Origin: Serratia ureilytica
GTDB lineage: Bacteria > Pseudomonadota > Gammaproteobacteria > Enterobacterales > Enterobacteriaceae
Length of the DNA: 64,000 nucleotides
Reading direction: 5' to 3'
Assembly: GCF_013375155.1 (NCBI RefSeq)
Contig: NZ_JABXOF010000008.1
Location: forward strand, 1-64,000
Under the pieces are notes generated by a model that was not told the origin of the DNA, did not search any database, and worked only from the letters and a program-made list of their open reading frames with translations. The translations under genes and the position numbers were made by a program. Below, one piece after another: positions 20,236 to 30,121 of the stretch (within the stretch, counting starts at the first letter, position 1; each line of letters begins with the position of its first letter).

Positions 20236-22131
20236 ATGAAAATAGAACGTAACCCTTTTCGCGACTATACGGCTGAATCCGCCCTGTTTGTACGCCGCGC
20301 CCTGGTGGCGTTCTTGGTCATCCTGGTGCTGTCCGGCATCCTGATCGCCAACCTGTATAATCTGCAAGTGGTCCGCGTCGAGGATTACCGCACCCGCTCC
20401 AACGAAAACCGCATCAAGCTGGTGCCCATCGCGCCCAGCCGCGGCATTATCTACGATCGCAACGGCACTCCGCTGGCGCTCAACCGCACCATTTATCAGC
20501 TGGAACTGATGCCGGAAAAGGTCGACGATCTCAAAGCCACGCTGCAGGCGCTGCGCCCGGTGGTCGACTTGACCGATGACGACATCACCAATTTCGAAAA
20601 AGAGCGCAAGCGCTCGCGCCGTTTCGTCTCCATTCCGGTGAAAACCGCGCTGACCGAGGTGCAAGTCGCCCGTTTTGCGGTCAATCAGTTCCGCTTCCCG
20701 GGTGTGGAAGTGAAAGGCTACCAGCGCCGCTACTACCCCTACGGCTCCGCCCTCACCCACGTCACTGGCTACGTGTCCAAGATCAACGATCGCGACGTCG
20801 AGCGGCTGGACAAAGACGGCAAACTGGCCAACTACGCCGCCACCCACGATATCGGCAAGCTGGGCATCGAACGCTATTACGAAGACACGCTGCACGGCAA
20901 AACCGGCTATGAAGAGGTCGAGGTCAACAACCGCGGCCGGGTGATCCGCCAATTGCACGAACAGCCGCCTTCCGCCGGTCAGGACGTCTACCTGACGCTC
21001 GATCTTAACCTGCAGCGCTATATCGAACAGCTGTTGGTCGGCAGCCGCGCCGCGGTGGTGGTGAGCGATCCGCGCACCGGCGCCATCCTGGCGATGGTCT
21101 CCAACCCGAGCTACGATCCGAACCTGTTCGTCGACGGCATTTCCAGCAAGGACTATCAGGGGTTGCTGAACGATCCGAATCGCCCGCTGATCAACCGCGC
21201 CACCCAGGGGGTCTACCCGCCCGCCTCGACGGTGAAGCCTTATATCGCGGTGTCGGCGCTGAGCGCCGGGGTGATCACCAAAAACACCGTGGTGTTCGAT
21301 CCCGGCTGGTGGCAATTGCCCGGCTCGGAAAAACGCTTTCGCGACTGGAAGAAATGGGGCCACGGCCGCCTGAACGTCACCAAGGCGCTGGAAGAGTCCG
21401 CAGATACCTATTTCTACCAGGTCGCTTATGACATGGGGATCGATCGGCTGTCGACCTGGCTGACCAAATTCGGTTACGGCCAGTACACCGGCATCGATCT
21501 GTCCGAAGAGCGCTCCGGCCTGATGCCGACGCGCGAATGGAAGCAGAAACGCTATAAAAAACCGTGGTATCAGGGCGACACCATTCCGGTAGGCATCGGC
21601 CAGGGTTACTGGACCGCGACGCCGATCCAGATGGCCAAGGCGCTGAACACCCTGATCAACGACGGCACCGTCAAAACGCCGCACCTGCTGCAGAGCACCC
21701 GCATCAACGGCGCGCTGGTGCCGTTCAAACAGGAAGAAAACACGCAGATCGGCGATATTCACTCCGGCTTCTGGGAAATTGCCAAAGACGGCATGTACGG
21801 TGTGGCCAACCGTCCGAACGGGACGGCGCGCAAATACTTTGCGGACGCACCTTATAAAGCCGCGGCGAAATCGGGTACCGCACAGGTATTCGGCTATGAA
21901 ACCTACAACGCCCACAAACTGGCGGAGCACCTGCGCGATCACAAACTGATGACCGCCTTCGCACCGTTCAACAACCCGACGGTGTCGGTCGCCATCATTC
22001 TGGAAAACGGCGGCGCCGGTCCGGCGGTGGGGACCATCACCCGCCAGATCCTCGACCACATTCTGCTGGGCGACAACAATACGCAATTGCCAAGCGAGGC
22101 CCCGCTGCCGCCTGGCGTAGAAGGTGACTAA
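20236..22131 (+). CDS. mrdA: Penicillin-binding protein 2 (peptidoglycan transpeptidase)
   Basis: Elongasome transpeptidase anchored by one N-terminal membrane helix (residues about 20-43) with a periplasmic pedestal and transpeptidase domain. Active-site motifs: SxxK in PPASTVKPY near residue 330, SxD in EESADTYFY, and KSGT in AAKSGTAQVFG. The length of 631 residues matches E. coli PBP2 (633). The SEDS partner RodA follows after 8 nt, so the polymerase and crosslinking enzymes are co-expressed. Confidence 0.97.
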   Translation: MKIERNPFRDYTAESALFVRRALVAFLVILVLSGILIANLYNLQVVRVEDYRTRSNENRIKLVPIAPSRGIIYDRNGTPLALNRTIYQLELMPEKVDDLKATLQALRPVVDLTDDDITNFEKERKRSRRFVSIPVKTALTEVQVARFAVNQFRFPGVEVKGYQRRYYPYGSALTHVTGYVSKINDRDVERLDKDGKLANYAATHDIGKLGIERYYEDTLHGKTGYEEVEVNNRGRVIRQLHEQPPSAGQDVYLTLDLNLQRYIEQLLVGSRAAVVVSDPRTGAILAMVSNPSYDPNLFVDGISSKDYQGLLNDPNRPLINRATQGVYPPASTVKPYIAVSALSAGVITKNTVVFDPGWWQLPGSEKRFRDWKKWGHGRLNVTKALEESADTYFYQVAYDMGIDRLSTWLTKFGYGQYTGIDLSEERSGLMPTREWKQKRYKKPWYQGDTIPVGIGQGYWTATPIQMAKALNTLINDGTVKTPHLLQSTRINGALVPFKQEENTQIGDIHSGFWEIAKDGMYGVANRPNGTARKYFADAPYKAAAKSGTAQVFGYETYNAHKLAEHLRDHKLMTAFAPFNNPTVSVAIILENGGAGPAVGTITRQILDHILLGDNNTQLPSEAPLPPGVEGD

Positions 22132-22139
22132 GGTAGAAC

Positions 22140-23252
22140 ATGACTGAAAGCCAACAAAAAGGCTCGATCTGGACCAAAATCCACATTGACCCGACGTTCC
22201 TGCTGCTGATCCTTGCCCTGTTGGTCTACAGCGCCTTCGTGATGTGGAGCGCCAGCGGCCAGGATATCGGCATGATGGAGCGCAAGATCGGGCAGATCGT
22301 CATGGGGCTGATCGTGATGGCCGTCATGGCGCAGATCCCGCCGCGCGTGTACGAAAGCTGGGCGCCCTATCTGTATATCTTCTGCGTGATTTTGCTGATC
22401 CTGGTGGACGCCTTCGGGCAGATCAGTAAAGGCGCGCAGCGCTGGTTGGATCTCGGCGTAGTGCGCTTCCAGCCGTCGGAAATCGCCAAGATCGCCGTGC
22501 CGCTGATGGTGGCGCGCTTTATGAACCGCGACGTTTGCCCGCCTTCGCTGAAAAACACCGCCATCGCGCTGGTGCTGATCTTCCTGCCGACGCTGCTGGT
22601 GGCCGCGCAGCCGGATCTGGGCACCTCTATCCTGATCGCCGCTTCCGGCCTGTTCGTACTGTTCCTGTCCGGCATGAGCTGGAAGCTGATCGCCGTCGCC
22701 GCCGTCGCGCTGGCGGCCTTCATCCCGGTGCTGTGGTTCTTCCTGATGCACGGCTATCAGCGCGACCGCGTCATGATGCTGCTCGATCCGGAGAGCGACC
22801 CGCTCGGCGCCGGTTATCACATCATTCAATCCAAGATCGCCATCGGCTCCGGCGGCCTGTCCGGCAAGGGCTGGCTGCACGGCACCCAGTCACAGCTGGA
22901 GTTTCTGCCGGAGCGCCATACCGACTTTATCTTCGCCGTCCTGGCCGAAGAGCTGGGGCTGATCGGGGTACTGGTGCTGCTGGCGCTTTACCTGCTGGTG
23001 ATCATCCGCGGGCTGATGATCGCCGCCAAGGCGCAAACCACCTTTGGCCGCGTCATGGTCGGCGGCTTGATGCTGATTTTGTTCGTTTATGTCTTTGTTA
23101 ACATCGGTATGGTCAGTGGCATTTTGCCGGTAGTTGGCGTACCTTTGCCTCTGGTCAGTTACGGGGGTTCGGCGCTGATAGTGTTGATGGCCGGTTTCGG
23201 CATCATCATGTCGATCCACACGCATCGGAAAATGCTGTCTAAAAGTTTATAA
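22140..23252 (+). CDS. mrdB: Peptidoglycan glycosyltransferase RodA (MrdB)
   Basis: SEDS-family polytopic membrane glycosyltransferase that polymerises lipid II during rod-shape elongation with PBP2. The 370-residue protein has about ten hydrophobic segments and the conserved SEDS motifs [23 protein letters not shown], and the final [16 protein letters not shown]. Length and sequence match E. coli RodA. Confidence 0.97.
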   Translation: MTESQQKGSIWTKIHIDPTFLLLILALLVYSAFVMWSASGQDIGMMERKIGQIVMGLIVMAVMAQIPPRVYESWAPYLYIFCVILLILVDAFGQISKGAQRWLDLGVVRFQPSEIAKIAVPLMVARFMNRDVCPPSLKNTAIALVLIFLPTLLVAAQPDLGTSILIAASGLFVLFLSGMSWKLIAVAAVALAAFIPVLWFFLMHGYQRDRVMMLLDPESDPLGAGYHIIQSKIAIGSGGLSGKGWLHGTQSQLEFLPERHTDFIFAVLAEELGLIGVLVLLALYLLVIIRGLMIAAKAQTTFGRVMVGGLMLILFVYVFVNIGMVSGILPVVGVPLPLVSYGGSALIVLMAGFGIIMSIHTHRKMLSKSL

Positions 23253-23262
23253 GAGGTGAGTA

Positions 23263-24348
23263 ATGCGTAAGGAATGGCTTTGGATCGGCGTCGCGGCGGT
23301 GTTGCTCTCCGCCTGTACCGCCCCGACCACGGAACAGCAAGCCCCTCCGCAGCCGTACAACGGCCCGGTGGTGGAAATCGGCGGCGTCGAGCCTCAATAT
23401 GAACCCTATAACCCTAATAACATGCAGGATTATAAGGTTAATGGCGATACTTACCGCATCGTAAAAGATCCGCAGAACTTCTCGCAGACCGGCCTGGCGG
23501 CCTGGTATGGCGAAGAGGCCAACGGCAACACCACGGCGCTGGGCGAGCAGTTTGACCCCAACGGCCTGACGGCGGCGCATCCGACCCTGCCAATCCCAAG
23601 CTATGTGCGCGTCACTAACCTGGCCAACGGCCGTCAGCTGGTGGTGCGCGTCAACGATCGCGGGCCATACACCAAGGGCCGCATCATCGATCTGTCGAAA
23701 GCCGCCGCCGACCGCCTCAACCTGTCCAACAACACCAAGGTCAAGGTAGATTTCATCAACGTGGCGCCGGACGGCACGCTGAGCGGCCCCGGCACCATCG
23801 GCACCATCGTGGCGAAACAGAGCTACGCCCTGCCGGCGCGCCCGGATCTCGGCTCCAGCGGCATGGGCACCCCTATTCAACAGGAGGCGCCGATCGCCAG
23901 CGGCGCGGCGGTGCGCCCGATCGATAACAGCACTCTGCGCACCGACGACAACAGCGCCCCAGCTGCCGGCGGCAATGCCGCCAACGGCCGCAGCGGTTTC
24001 CTCGGCGCGCCGAGCGCGGTGCCGGCCGGGGTGCTGGAAGGTTCCGAACCTGAAGCCGCCGCGGTAGCCGCACCGGTCGCGGCCGGCGCGGCGGCTGTCG
24101 GCACGGCTGCTGCCGCTTCTTCCGGCGGCTACGTGGTGCAGGTCGGCGCGCTGAGCAGCGCCGAACGCGCCCAGAGCTGGCAACAGAGCCTGAGCCAACA
24201 GTTTGGCGTCCCGGGCAAAGTGGCGGCTAACGGCAACGTTTACCGCGTCCAGCTTGGCCCGTTCAGCAGCCGTCAACAGGCGGCCCAGCTGCAGCAACGC
24301 CTGGCGAGCGAAGCGCAACAACAGTCTTTCGTTACTGCTGCACCCTGA
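23263..24348 (+). CDS. rlpA: Septal-ring lipoprotein RlpA (SPOR domain)
   Basis: Outer-membrane lipoprotein of the rare-lipoprotein-A family, a double-psi beta-barrel protein. In Pseudomonas the homologue is a lytic transglycosylase on denuded glycans. The lipobox LLSAC puts the modified cysteine near residue 17. The DPBB domain includes AAWYGEEANGNTTALGEQFD and RVNDRGPYTKGRIIDLS. An Ala-rich linker (residues about 185-285) leads to a C-terminal SPOR domain (YVVQVGALSSAERAQ) that targets septal glycan. The gene is 10 nt after mrdB. Confidence 0.94.
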   Translation: MRKEWLWIGVAAVLLSACTAPTTEQQAPPQPYNGPVVEIGGVEPQYEPYNPNNMQDYKVNGDTYRIVKDPQNFSQTGLAAWYGEEANGNTTALGEQFDPNGLTAAHPTLPIPSYVRVTNLANGRQLVVRVNDRGPYTKGRIIDLSKAAADRLNLSNNTKVKVDFINVAPDGTLSGPGTIGTIVAKQSYALPARPDLGSSGMGTPIQQEAPIASGAAVRPIDNSTLRTDDNSAPAAGGNAANGRSGFLGAPSAVPAGVLEGSEPEAAAVAAPVAAGAAAVGTAAAASSGGYVVQVGALSSAERAQSWQQSLSQQFGVPGKVAANGNVYRVQLGPFSSRQQAAQLQQRLASEAQQQSFVTAAP

Positions 24349-24472
24349 GCGTTAAGCCCGGCGGGCATTCACGGCCGATAAGCGGTTATTTAGCTGAAAC
24401 ATTTTCTTGCAGCTAAAAGGGCACTAACCGCAATTAGTCAGATGAATGGGTAATGCCTGCCGGGATCGCATC

Positions 24473-24481
24473 TGCTATAGT
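24473..24481 (+). promoter_or_regulatory. Extended -10 promoter candidate for dacA
   Basis: TGCTATAGT is an extended -10 element about 48 nt upstream of dacA; the -35 region is weak. The 180-bp gap after rlpA indicates separate transcription of dacA. Confidence 0.45.
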
Positions 24482-24528
24482 GTGGCTCGTTTTTTAACTT
24501 TACTTTCACGGATGTTGTAGTCCCGATC

Positions 24529-25740
24529 ATGAAACAAGTAACTTCTTTTCGCTTAATCAAAAGCATCGCCCTCGGCACCGTTATCGCAATGAGCGCAGCC
24601 TCCGTTGCGCACGCCGATGACGTTAACATCAAAACCATGATCCCAGGTGTCCCGCAGATCGATGCGGAAGCGTACATCCTGATTGATTACAACTCCGGCA
24701 AGGTGCTGGCCGAGATGAACGCCGATGCGCGTCGCGATCCGGCCAGCCTGACCAAAATGATGACCAGCTACGTCATCGGCCAGGCGCTGAAAGCGGGCAA
24801 AATCGGCCAGGACGATCTGGTGACCGTCGGCCAGGACGCCTGGGCGACCGGCAACCCGGTGTTCAAAGGCTCCTCGCTGATGTTCCTGAAGCCGGGCGAT
24901 CGCGTGCCGGTCTCCAAACTGACCCGCGGCATCAACCTGCAGTCCGGTAACGACGCCTGCGTGGCGATGGCCGACTACGTCGCCGGCAGCCAGGACGCGT
25001 TCGTCAACCTGATGAACACCTACGTCAGCAAGCTGGGCCTGCAGAACACCCACTTCCAGACGGTACACGGCCTGGATGCCCAGGGCCAGTACAGCTCGGC
25101 GCGCGACATGGCGCTGATCGGCCAGGCGCTGATCCGCGACGTGCCGGAAGAGTACGCGATTTACAAAGAAAAAGAGTTCACCTTCAACAACATCCGCCAG
25201 ATGAACCGCAACGGTCTGCTGTGGGATAACAGCCTGAACGTCGACGGCATCAAAACCGGCCACACCGATGCGGCGGGTTACAACCTGGTGGCTTCGGCGA
25301 CCGAAGGCCAGATGCGTCTGATCTCCGCCGTAATGGGCGGCCGCACCTACAAAGGCCGCGAAGCCGAGAGCAAGAAACTGCTGACCTGGGGCTTCCGCTT
25401 CTTTGAAACCGTGGCGCCGCTGAAAGTCGGTAAAGAGTTCGCCTCCGAGCCGGTCTGGTTCGGCGATGCCGACCGCGTTGAGCTGGGCGTGGACAAAGAC
25501 GTCTACCTGACCATCCCGCGCGGCCGCATGAAAGATCTGAAGGCCAGCTACGTGCTGAACACCCCGGAAATTCACGCGCCGCTGGCGAAAAACCAGGTGG
25601 TGGGCAGCATCAACTTCCAGCTGGACGGCAAAACCATCGACCAGCGTCCGCTGGTGGTGATGAACGAAGTGAAAGAAGGCGGTTTCTTCAGCCGCATCGT
25701 GGACTACATCAAACTGATGTTCCACCACTGGTTCGGTTAA
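24529..25740 (+). CDS. dacA: D-alanyl-D-alanine carboxypeptidase PBP5
   Basis: Periplasmic penicillin-binding protein that trims the terminal D-Ala of pentapeptides, held to the inner membrane by a C-terminal amphipathic anchor. The 403-residue precursor has a signal peptide ending at VAHA-DD, active-site SLTK near residue 74 (precursor numbering), SGN in [10 protein letters not shown], and KTG in [11 protein letters not shown]. The C-terminal anchor is [18 protein letters not shown]. All match E. coli PBP5. Confidence 0.97.
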   Translation: MKQVTSFRLIKSIALGTVIAMSAASVAHADDVNIKTMIPGVPQIDAEAYILIDYNSGKVLAEMNADARRDPASLTKMMTSYVIGQALKAGKIGQDDLVTVGQDAWATGNPVFKGSSLMFLKPGDRVPVSKLTRGINLQSGNDACVAMADYVAGSQDAFVNLMNTYVSKLGLQNTHFQTVHGLDAQGQYSSARDMALIGQALIRDVPEEYAIYKEKEFTFNNIRQMNRNGLLWDNSLNVDGIKTGHTDAAGYNLVASATEGQMRLISAVMGGRTYKGREAESKKLLTWGFRFFETVAPLKVGKEFASEPVWFGDADRVELGVDKDVYLTIPRGRMKDLKASYVLNTPEIHAPLAKNQVVGSINFQLDGKTIDQRPLVVMNEVKEGGFFSRIVDYIKLMFHHWFG

Positions 25741-25782
25741 CGGTTGAAACGGGCGAAATCGTCCCCATATAGTGAATAACAC

Positions 25783-25812
25783 TAACTCCCGCCCCGGCGG
25801 GAGTTATACTTT
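25783..25812 (+). terminator. Terminator after dacA
   Basis: AACTCCCGCC-CC-GGCGGGAGTT is a near-perfect palindrome followed by ATACTTTAT. The stem would open to give a CCCC loop. It sits between dacA and ybeD. Confidence 0.75.
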
Positions 25813-25844
25813 ATAGATTAGCTAGCACTCTGGAGCGCACGCAC

Positions 25845-26111
25845 ATGCAAAAAACTAAACTGAACGAACTGCTCGAATTCCCTTGCTCGTTTACCTACAA
25901 GGTAATGGGCCTGGCGCAGCCTGAGCTGGTTGACCAGGTGGTTGAAGTGGTGCAGCGCCATGCGCCGGGCGATTACAACCCGCAGGTCAAGCCAAGCAGC
26001 AAAGGCAACTACCACTCCGTCTCCATCACCATCAATGCCACTCACATCGAGCAGGTCGAAACCCTGTACGAAGAGTTGGGCAACATTGAAATTGTTCGCA
26101 TGGTGCTGTAA
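25845..26111 (+). CDS. ybeD: DUF493 family protein YbeD
   Basis: A small cytoplasmic protein (88 residues) with an ACT-like alpha/beta fold in the DUF493/YbeD family. E. coli YbeD is about 87 residues and has no firmly established function; its fixed position next to lipB has prompted proposals of a role in lipoate metabolism. Recognisable stretches are [14 protein letters not shown] and [17 protein letters not shown]. Confidence 0.93.
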   Translation: MQKTKLNELLEFPCSFTYKVMGLAQPELVDQVVEVVQRHAPGDYNPQVKPSSKGNYHSVSITINATHIEQVETLYEELGNIEIVRMVL

Positions 26112-26135
26112 TTCCAGCATAAACCCCTGCTTATC

Positions 26136-26176
26136 AACCCGGGATGGCGCAGCGTCTTCCCGGGTTGCGCATTTTT
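26136..26176 (+). terminator. Terminator after ybeD
   Basis: AACCCGGGA (26136-26144) pairs with TCCCGGGTT (26158-26166), followed by GCGCATTTTT. Confidence 0.75.
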
Positions 26177-26245
26177 GGTCAGCGAAAGGCTGGTCGCAGG
26201 CCGGAGCGCCCGGTATAATGGCTTTACCACTTCTGTAACCTGACG

Positions 26246-26914
26246 ATGACTCTTTTGCAACCAGACAAGATCATTTTGCGTCAGCTGGGGTTGCAGCCCT
26301 ACGCGCCTGTATCCCAAGCCATGCATAACTTCACCGACAGTCGTACCGAGACCACGCCGGACGAGCTGTGGCTGGTGCAGCATCACCCGGTGTTCACCCA
26401 GGGTCAGGCCGGCAAAGCCGAACATGTGCTGATGCCCGGCGACATCCCGGTTGTCCAGAGCGATCGCGGCGGCCAGGTGACCTACCACGGGCCGGGTCAG
26501 CAGGTGATGTACGTGATGGTCGATCTGAAACGCAACAAGGTCGGCGTACGTCAGTTGGTCACGGCGATAGAAGATACGGTTATCAACACTCTCGCCCACT
26601 TCCGCCTCGCATCGCGCGCCCGTCCGGATGCGCCCGGCGTGTACGTGGGGGAGCAGAAAATCTGTTCGTTGGGTTTGCGGATCCGCAAAGGCAGCTCATT
26701 CCACGGCCTGGCCCTGAATGTGGCAATGGATCTCAGCCCCTTCCAACGCATCAACCCTTGCGGTTACGCCGGTATGCAGATGACGCAGGTCAGCGCGCTG
26801 GCGCCCGGCGTTGGCATTGAAGACATACACCCAATCCTGGTACAGGAATTTGTTCATTTACTCGGCTACCAGACGGTCGAGCTTCGTAACTGGAACCTGC
26901 ACGATTATGAGTAA
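26246..26914 (+). CDS. lipB: Octanoyl-[acyl-carrier-protein]:protein N-octanoyltransferase LipB
   Basis: Transfers octanoate from ACP to lipoyl domains, the first step of endogenous lipoate synthesis. The 222-residue protein has the BPL/LPL fold with [18 protein letters not shown] and the catalytic-loop region [28 protein letters not shown], containing the catalytic Cys, with the Lys lying upstream in [11 protein letters not shown]. Its stop overlaps the lipA start by 8 nt, so the two consecutive enzymes are translationally coupled. Confidence 0.96.
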   Translation: MTLLQPDKIILRQLGLQPYAPVSQAMHNFTDSRTETTPDELWLVQHHPVFTQGQAGKAEHVLMPGDIPVVQSDRGGQVTYHGPGQQVMYVMVDLKRNKVGVRQLVTAIEDTVINTLAHFRLASRARPDAPGVYVGEQKICSLGLRIRKGSSFHGLALNVAMDLSPFQRINPCGYAGMQMTQVSALAPGVGIEDIHPILVQEFVHLLGYQTVELRNWNLHDYE

Positions 26915-27872
26915 ACCAATTCAGATGGAACGCGGCGTCAAATACCGCGATGCTGACAAAATGGCGCTGATCCCGGTCAAAACGGTGGTCACCGAACGGC
27001 AGGAGCTGTTGCGTAAACCCGAGTGGATGAAGATCAAACTGCCTGCCGACTCAACGCGCATTCAGGGCATCAAAGCCGCGATGCGCAAGAACGGCCTGCA
27101 CTCCGTCTGTGAGGAAGCCTCGTGCCCTAACCTGTCCGAGTGTTTCAACCACGGTACCGCTACCTTTATGATCCTCGGCGCCATCTGCACCCGCCGCTGC
27201 CCGTTCTGCGATGTGGCCCACGGCCGCCCGATCGCGCCGGACGCCAACGAGCCGGAAAAGCTGGCGCAAACCATCGCCGACATGGCGCTGCGTTACGTGG
27301 TGATCACCTCGGTTGACCGCGACGATCTGCGCGACGGCGGCGCTCAGCACTTTGCCGACTGCATCTCCGCCATCCGCGCCAAAAGCCCGAACATCAAAAT
27401 TGAAACGCTGGTGCCGGACTTCCGCGGCCGTATGGACCGCGCGCTGGAGATCCTCACCGCCACGCCGCCGGACGTATTCAACCACAACCTGGAAAACGTG
27501 CCGCGCGTCTACCGCCAGGTGCGTCCGGGCGCCAACTACGAATGGTCGCTGAAGCTGCTGGAGCGCTTTAAAGAAGCGCACCCGGATATCCCGACCAAAT
27601 CCGGCCTGATGGTCGGCCTGGGCGAAACCAACGCGGAAATCATTGAAGTGATGCGCGATCTGCGTCGCCACGGCGTGACCATGCTGACGCTGGGTCAGTA
27701 CCTGCAGCCGAGCCGTCACCACCTGCCGGTGCAGCGCTACGTCAGCCCTGCCGAGTTTGACGAGATGAAAGAAGAAGCGATGGCGATGGGCTTCACCCAC
27801 GCCGCCTGCGGCCCGTTCGTGCGTTCGTCTTACCACGCCGATCTGCAGGCCAAAGGGATGGAAGTGAAATAA
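26907..27872 (+). CDS. lipA: Lipoyl synthase LipA
   Basis: Radical-SAM enzyme that inserts two sulfurs into the octanoyl chain. The 321-residue protein has the auxiliary-cluster motif [12 protein letters not shown] and the radical-SAM motif CTRRCPFC. The terminal RSSYHAD supplies the conserved serine ligand. The ATG at 26907 lies within lipB and gives exactly the E. coli length. In E. coli a LysR gene (ybeF) separates lipB and lipA; here they are directly coupled. Confidence 0.97.
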   Translation: MSKPIQMERGVKYRDADKMALIPVKTVVTERQELLRKPEWMKIKLPADSTRIQGIKAAMRKNGLHSVCEEASCPNLSECFNHGTATFMILGAICTRRCPFCDVAHGRPIAPDANEPEKLAQTIADMALRYVVITSVDRDDLRDGGAQHFADCISAIRAKSPNIKIETLVPDFRGRMDRALEILTATPPDVFNHNLENVPRVYRQVRPGANYEWSLKLLERFKEAHPDIPTKSGLMVGLGETNAEIIEVMRDLRRHGVTMLTLGQYLQPSRHHLPVQRYVSPAEFDEMKEEAMAMGFTHAACGPFVRSSYHADLQAKGMEVK

Positions 27873-27911
27873 CGCGTAATAGTTTGTTACGCTATAGACG
27901 GCGGAAACGCC

Positions 27912-27944
27912 AAAAAACGGATGTCCGCAAGGCATCCGTTTTTT
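27912..27944. terminator. Bidirectional terminator between lipA and tatE
   Basis: AAAAAACGGATG...CATCCGTTTTTT is a perfect 12-nt inverted repeat with a 9-nt loop and T runs on both strands. It serves convergent lipA and tatE. Confidence 0.93.
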
Positions 27945-27965
27945 ATTGCGCGCAGTCAGACGGGG

Positions 27966-28181
27966 TTAAACGTCTTTCTTTTCGACGCTCTGCTGAGCGG
28001 ACTGGCTTTCGGCGGCGTTGTTGCCGGCGGCCGGCGGCGTGCTGTCATCGCCCACGGCTTTTTTAAAGCCTTTCAGCGCCGCGCCAAGATCGGCGCCGAG
28101 CGTACGCAGTTTGCTGGTGCCGAACAGTAAAATCACCAACACCGCAATCACCAGAAGTTTGGTAATGCTGATACCTTCCAT
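27966..28181 (-). CDS. tatE: Sec-independent translocase protein TatE (TatA family)
   Basis: A 71-residue TatA-type protein: short N-terminus, one membrane helix ([18 protein letters not shown]), the FGxxKLR hinge, and an amphipathic helix ([19 protein letters not shown]), followed by a polar tail. TatE can replace TatA in the twin-arginine translocon. The ATG at 28181 is preceded by AAGGTGAG. The similar position next to lipA in E. coli supports TatE rather than TatA, which would be in tatABC. Confidence 0.94.
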   Translation of the reverse strand: MEGISITKLLVIAVLVILLFGTSKLRTLGADLGAALKGFKKAVGDDSTPPAAGNNAAESQSAQQSVEKKDV

Positions 28182-28399
28182 ACTCACCTTCTTATCATAG
28201 AGCGCTGCGTGAACAGCGAGAAAAACTGACCTTGCCTGCGAATATTTAGCGACTTTCCTTCGGCTCGCACAACCGCAACATGTAACAGAGTGAGATCGGT
28301 CGCAGTAATGCCACAGGGCCTCTGGACGTGAATCCCAGACTATTCTTAGTTTATCACCCGCATGATACGCTGCCATGATACTCATCAGGGAGATGCCGG

Positions 28400-29467
28400 A
28401 TGTATATTGCCCCACCCATTTTCGATGCCCGAAAATCCGGCCTCAGCTTCGCCAAACGCACCTACCTGCCCCGCGCCGTCGGTCTGGGGCTCGGCTTTAT
28501 CTGCGTCTGCGCCGCGCTCTACTCCCTGGCTCCGCCCGCGGCGGTCTGGCTATTGCTGGCCTTTCACGGCTTTCTCTGGCCGCATCTCGCCTACCGCCTG
28601 GCCCGCCGCGCCAAAGATCCGTTCAAAGCCGAAATTCGCAACCTGTTGATCGACTCCGCTTTCGGCGGCTTCTGGGCGGCGATGATGGCGTTCAACGCGC
28701 TGCCCGCCATCGTCATCCTGTCGATGATGAGCATGAATAACATCGCTTCAGCCGGCAAAGCGCTGTTTGTAAAAGGATTGGCCATGCAACTGGCCACGGC
28801 GGCGTTCACCGCCGCGCTGCTCGGCTTCCCGTTTCACCCCTACAGCACGCCGTTGCAGGTCTATCTGTGCCTGCCGATGATCTACCTTTACCCGACGCTG
28901 CTCGGGCTGGTGACTTACCGCACCGCCAAGCGGCTGGCGGAAAAGAAACAGGAGCTGCAGCGCATCAGCACCCGCGATGGGCTGACCGGCTTATACAACC
29001 GTCGCCACTGGGAGCATCTGCTGCATCGCCAGTTCGACAGCTGCCGTCGCTACCAGGATAACGCCACGCTGATCCTGATGGATATCGACCGCTTCAAAAC
29101 CATCAACGACACCTTCGGCCATGCTTTGGGGGATGAGGCCCTGGCGGCGCTGGCGGAAGAGCTGCTGATCGGCTTGCGTAACGTGGATATCGTCGGGCGC
29201 TACGGCGGCGACGAGTTTGGCGCGCTGCTGCCGAACACCAACGCCGAGCAGGCGGAAATCGTCCTGCGACGCATCCAACAGCGGCTGGATGCGGTCAGCT
29301 TCAAGGAGGCGCCGCAACTGCGGCTGCAGATCAGCGCCGGCATCGCCAACTACCACCCCGCGTTGGGCGGCTATCTGGACTGGCTGAAAGCGGCCGACAG
29401 CGCGCTCTATCGGGCGAAGCAAAACGGCCGCAACCGGCTGGAAACGGCAGTGCCGCCAGGGGAGTAA
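28400..29467 (+). CDS. Diguanylate cyclase with MASE2 sensor (AdrA/DgcC type)
   Basis: Membrane enzyme making cyclic di-GMP from GTP. The 355-residue protein has a MASE2 domain ([19 protein letters not shown] through residue about 180, several membrane helices) and a C-terminal GGDEF domain ([16 protein letters not shown], then [12 protein letters not shown]). The catalytic GGDEF is intact and an RxxD inhibitory site (RNVD) lies five residues before it, so product inhibition is expected. The architecture and motifs resemble AdrA/DgcC, the curli and cellulose activator, but orthology is not proven. It is divergent from tatE. Confidence 0.9.
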   Translation: MYIAPPIFDARKSGLSFAKRTYLPRAVGLGLGFICVCAALYSLAPPAAVWLLLAFHGFLWPHLAYRLARRAKDPFKAEIRNLLIDSAFGGFWAAMMAFNALPAIVILSMMSMNNIASAGKALFVKGLAMQLATAAFTAALLGFPFHPYSTPLQVYLCLPMIYLYPTLLGLVTYRTAKRLAEKKQELQRISTRDGLTGLYNRRHWEHLLHRQFDSCRRYQDNATLILMDIDRFKTINDTFGHALGDEALAALAEELLIGLRNVDIVGRYGGDEFGALLPNTNAEQAEIVLRRIQQRLDAVSFKEAPQLRLQISAGIANYHPALGGYLDWLKAADSALYRAKQNGRNRLETAVPPGE

Positions 29468-29468
29468 C

Positions 29469-29897
29469 TTACTGACTTAATAACTTGGCAAAATACTTCG
29501 GCGCTTCAACAAAGCCTTCGCGCAGGTAAAACGCATGGGCCCGCTCGCGGCGACTGTGGCAATGAACCTCCAACCGATCGCAGCCGCGACGGTGCGCCAA
29601 CGCCTCTCCCTCCGCCAACAACCGCCGCCCCACGCCCGCGCCGCGCGCCCGATCGTCGACGCAAAAATAGCTGATGCGGCCAATGTCGCCGGCCAACGCC
29701 AGCTGCGGCAGGAAATGCAGCGACAACACGCCCAGCACTTGCGCCCCGTCCGCCGCCACCAGCAGCGCCTCGTCCGGGTGCGCCAACAGTTGCTGCATGC
29801 GCTGCGTCAGAAACGCCTCGGTGCCGGGATAGCCCAACGCCGTCATCAATTCGGCGATAGCGTGCCGGTCGCCCAGACGCGCCGCTCTGATTTCCAT
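29469..29897 (-). CDS. GNAT family N-acetyltransferase
   Basis: A 142-residue acetyltransferase of unknown substrate. The acetyl-CoA loop RGAGVGRRLL and the C-terminal HSRRERAHAFYLREGF are typical of the GNAT fold. The start at 29897 follows CGAGG. It is convergent with the diguanylate cyclase, with only 1 nt between stops, and its 5' end lies about 90 nt from the fluoride riboswitch on the other strand. Confidence 0.8.
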   Translation of the reverse strand: MEIRAARLGDRHAIAELMTALGYPGTEAFLTQRMQQLLAHPDEALLVAADGAQVLGVLSLHFLPQLALAGDIGRISYFCVDDRARGAGVGRRLLAEGEALAHRRGCDRLEVHCHSRRERAHAFYLREGFVEAPKYFAKLLSQ

Positions 29898-29987
29898 CGG
29901 TTTTACCTCGCAGGGGGTCGATACTACAAAATAGACGGCGTTAGGTGTAACATCCATCGGGTACGGTGAAAAAGGCCGTGCGGCACG

Positions 29988-30040
29988 CTGGAGATGACAT
30001 TCCTCCCTAACCGCCTTCACAGGCTGATGATGTCTACGTA
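29988..30040 (+). ncRNA. Fluoride riboswitch (crcB motif)
   Basis: The stretch GGAGATGACATTCCTCC, then AACCGCC...AGGCTGATGATGTCTACG, matches the crcB-motif consensus: the GGNGATG start, the pseudoknot-forming loop, and the terminal CTGATGATGCCTAC-like segment. It stands directly upstream of crcB, its standard partner. It probably senses intracellular F- and switches crcB on. Confidence 0.9.
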
Positions 30041-30074
30041 ACCTCTCGGAGAGAGGCGCGTAGCGTTACGCCTG

Positions 30075-30113
30075 TCCCTTTCCGAGCCCGTGAATTTCTC
30101 TGTTTGAAAGGGA
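30075..30113 (+). promoter_or_regulatory. Ribosome-site sequestering stem of the fluoride riboswitch
   Basis: TCCCTTTC (30075-30082) is fully complementary to GAAAGGGA (30106-30113), which contains the crcB Shine-Dalgarno sequence. No T run follows, so the switch probably acts on translation. A separate hairpin CCTCTC-GGA-GAGAGG (30042-30056) lies between it and the aptamer. Confidence 0.65.
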
Positions 30114-30121
30114 GTTGCCCC

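Noticed and set aside
20182-22086. 634-codon open frame antisense to mrdA
   Set aside because: The plus strand encodes complete PBP2. The antisense product has shadow composition and no ribosome site.
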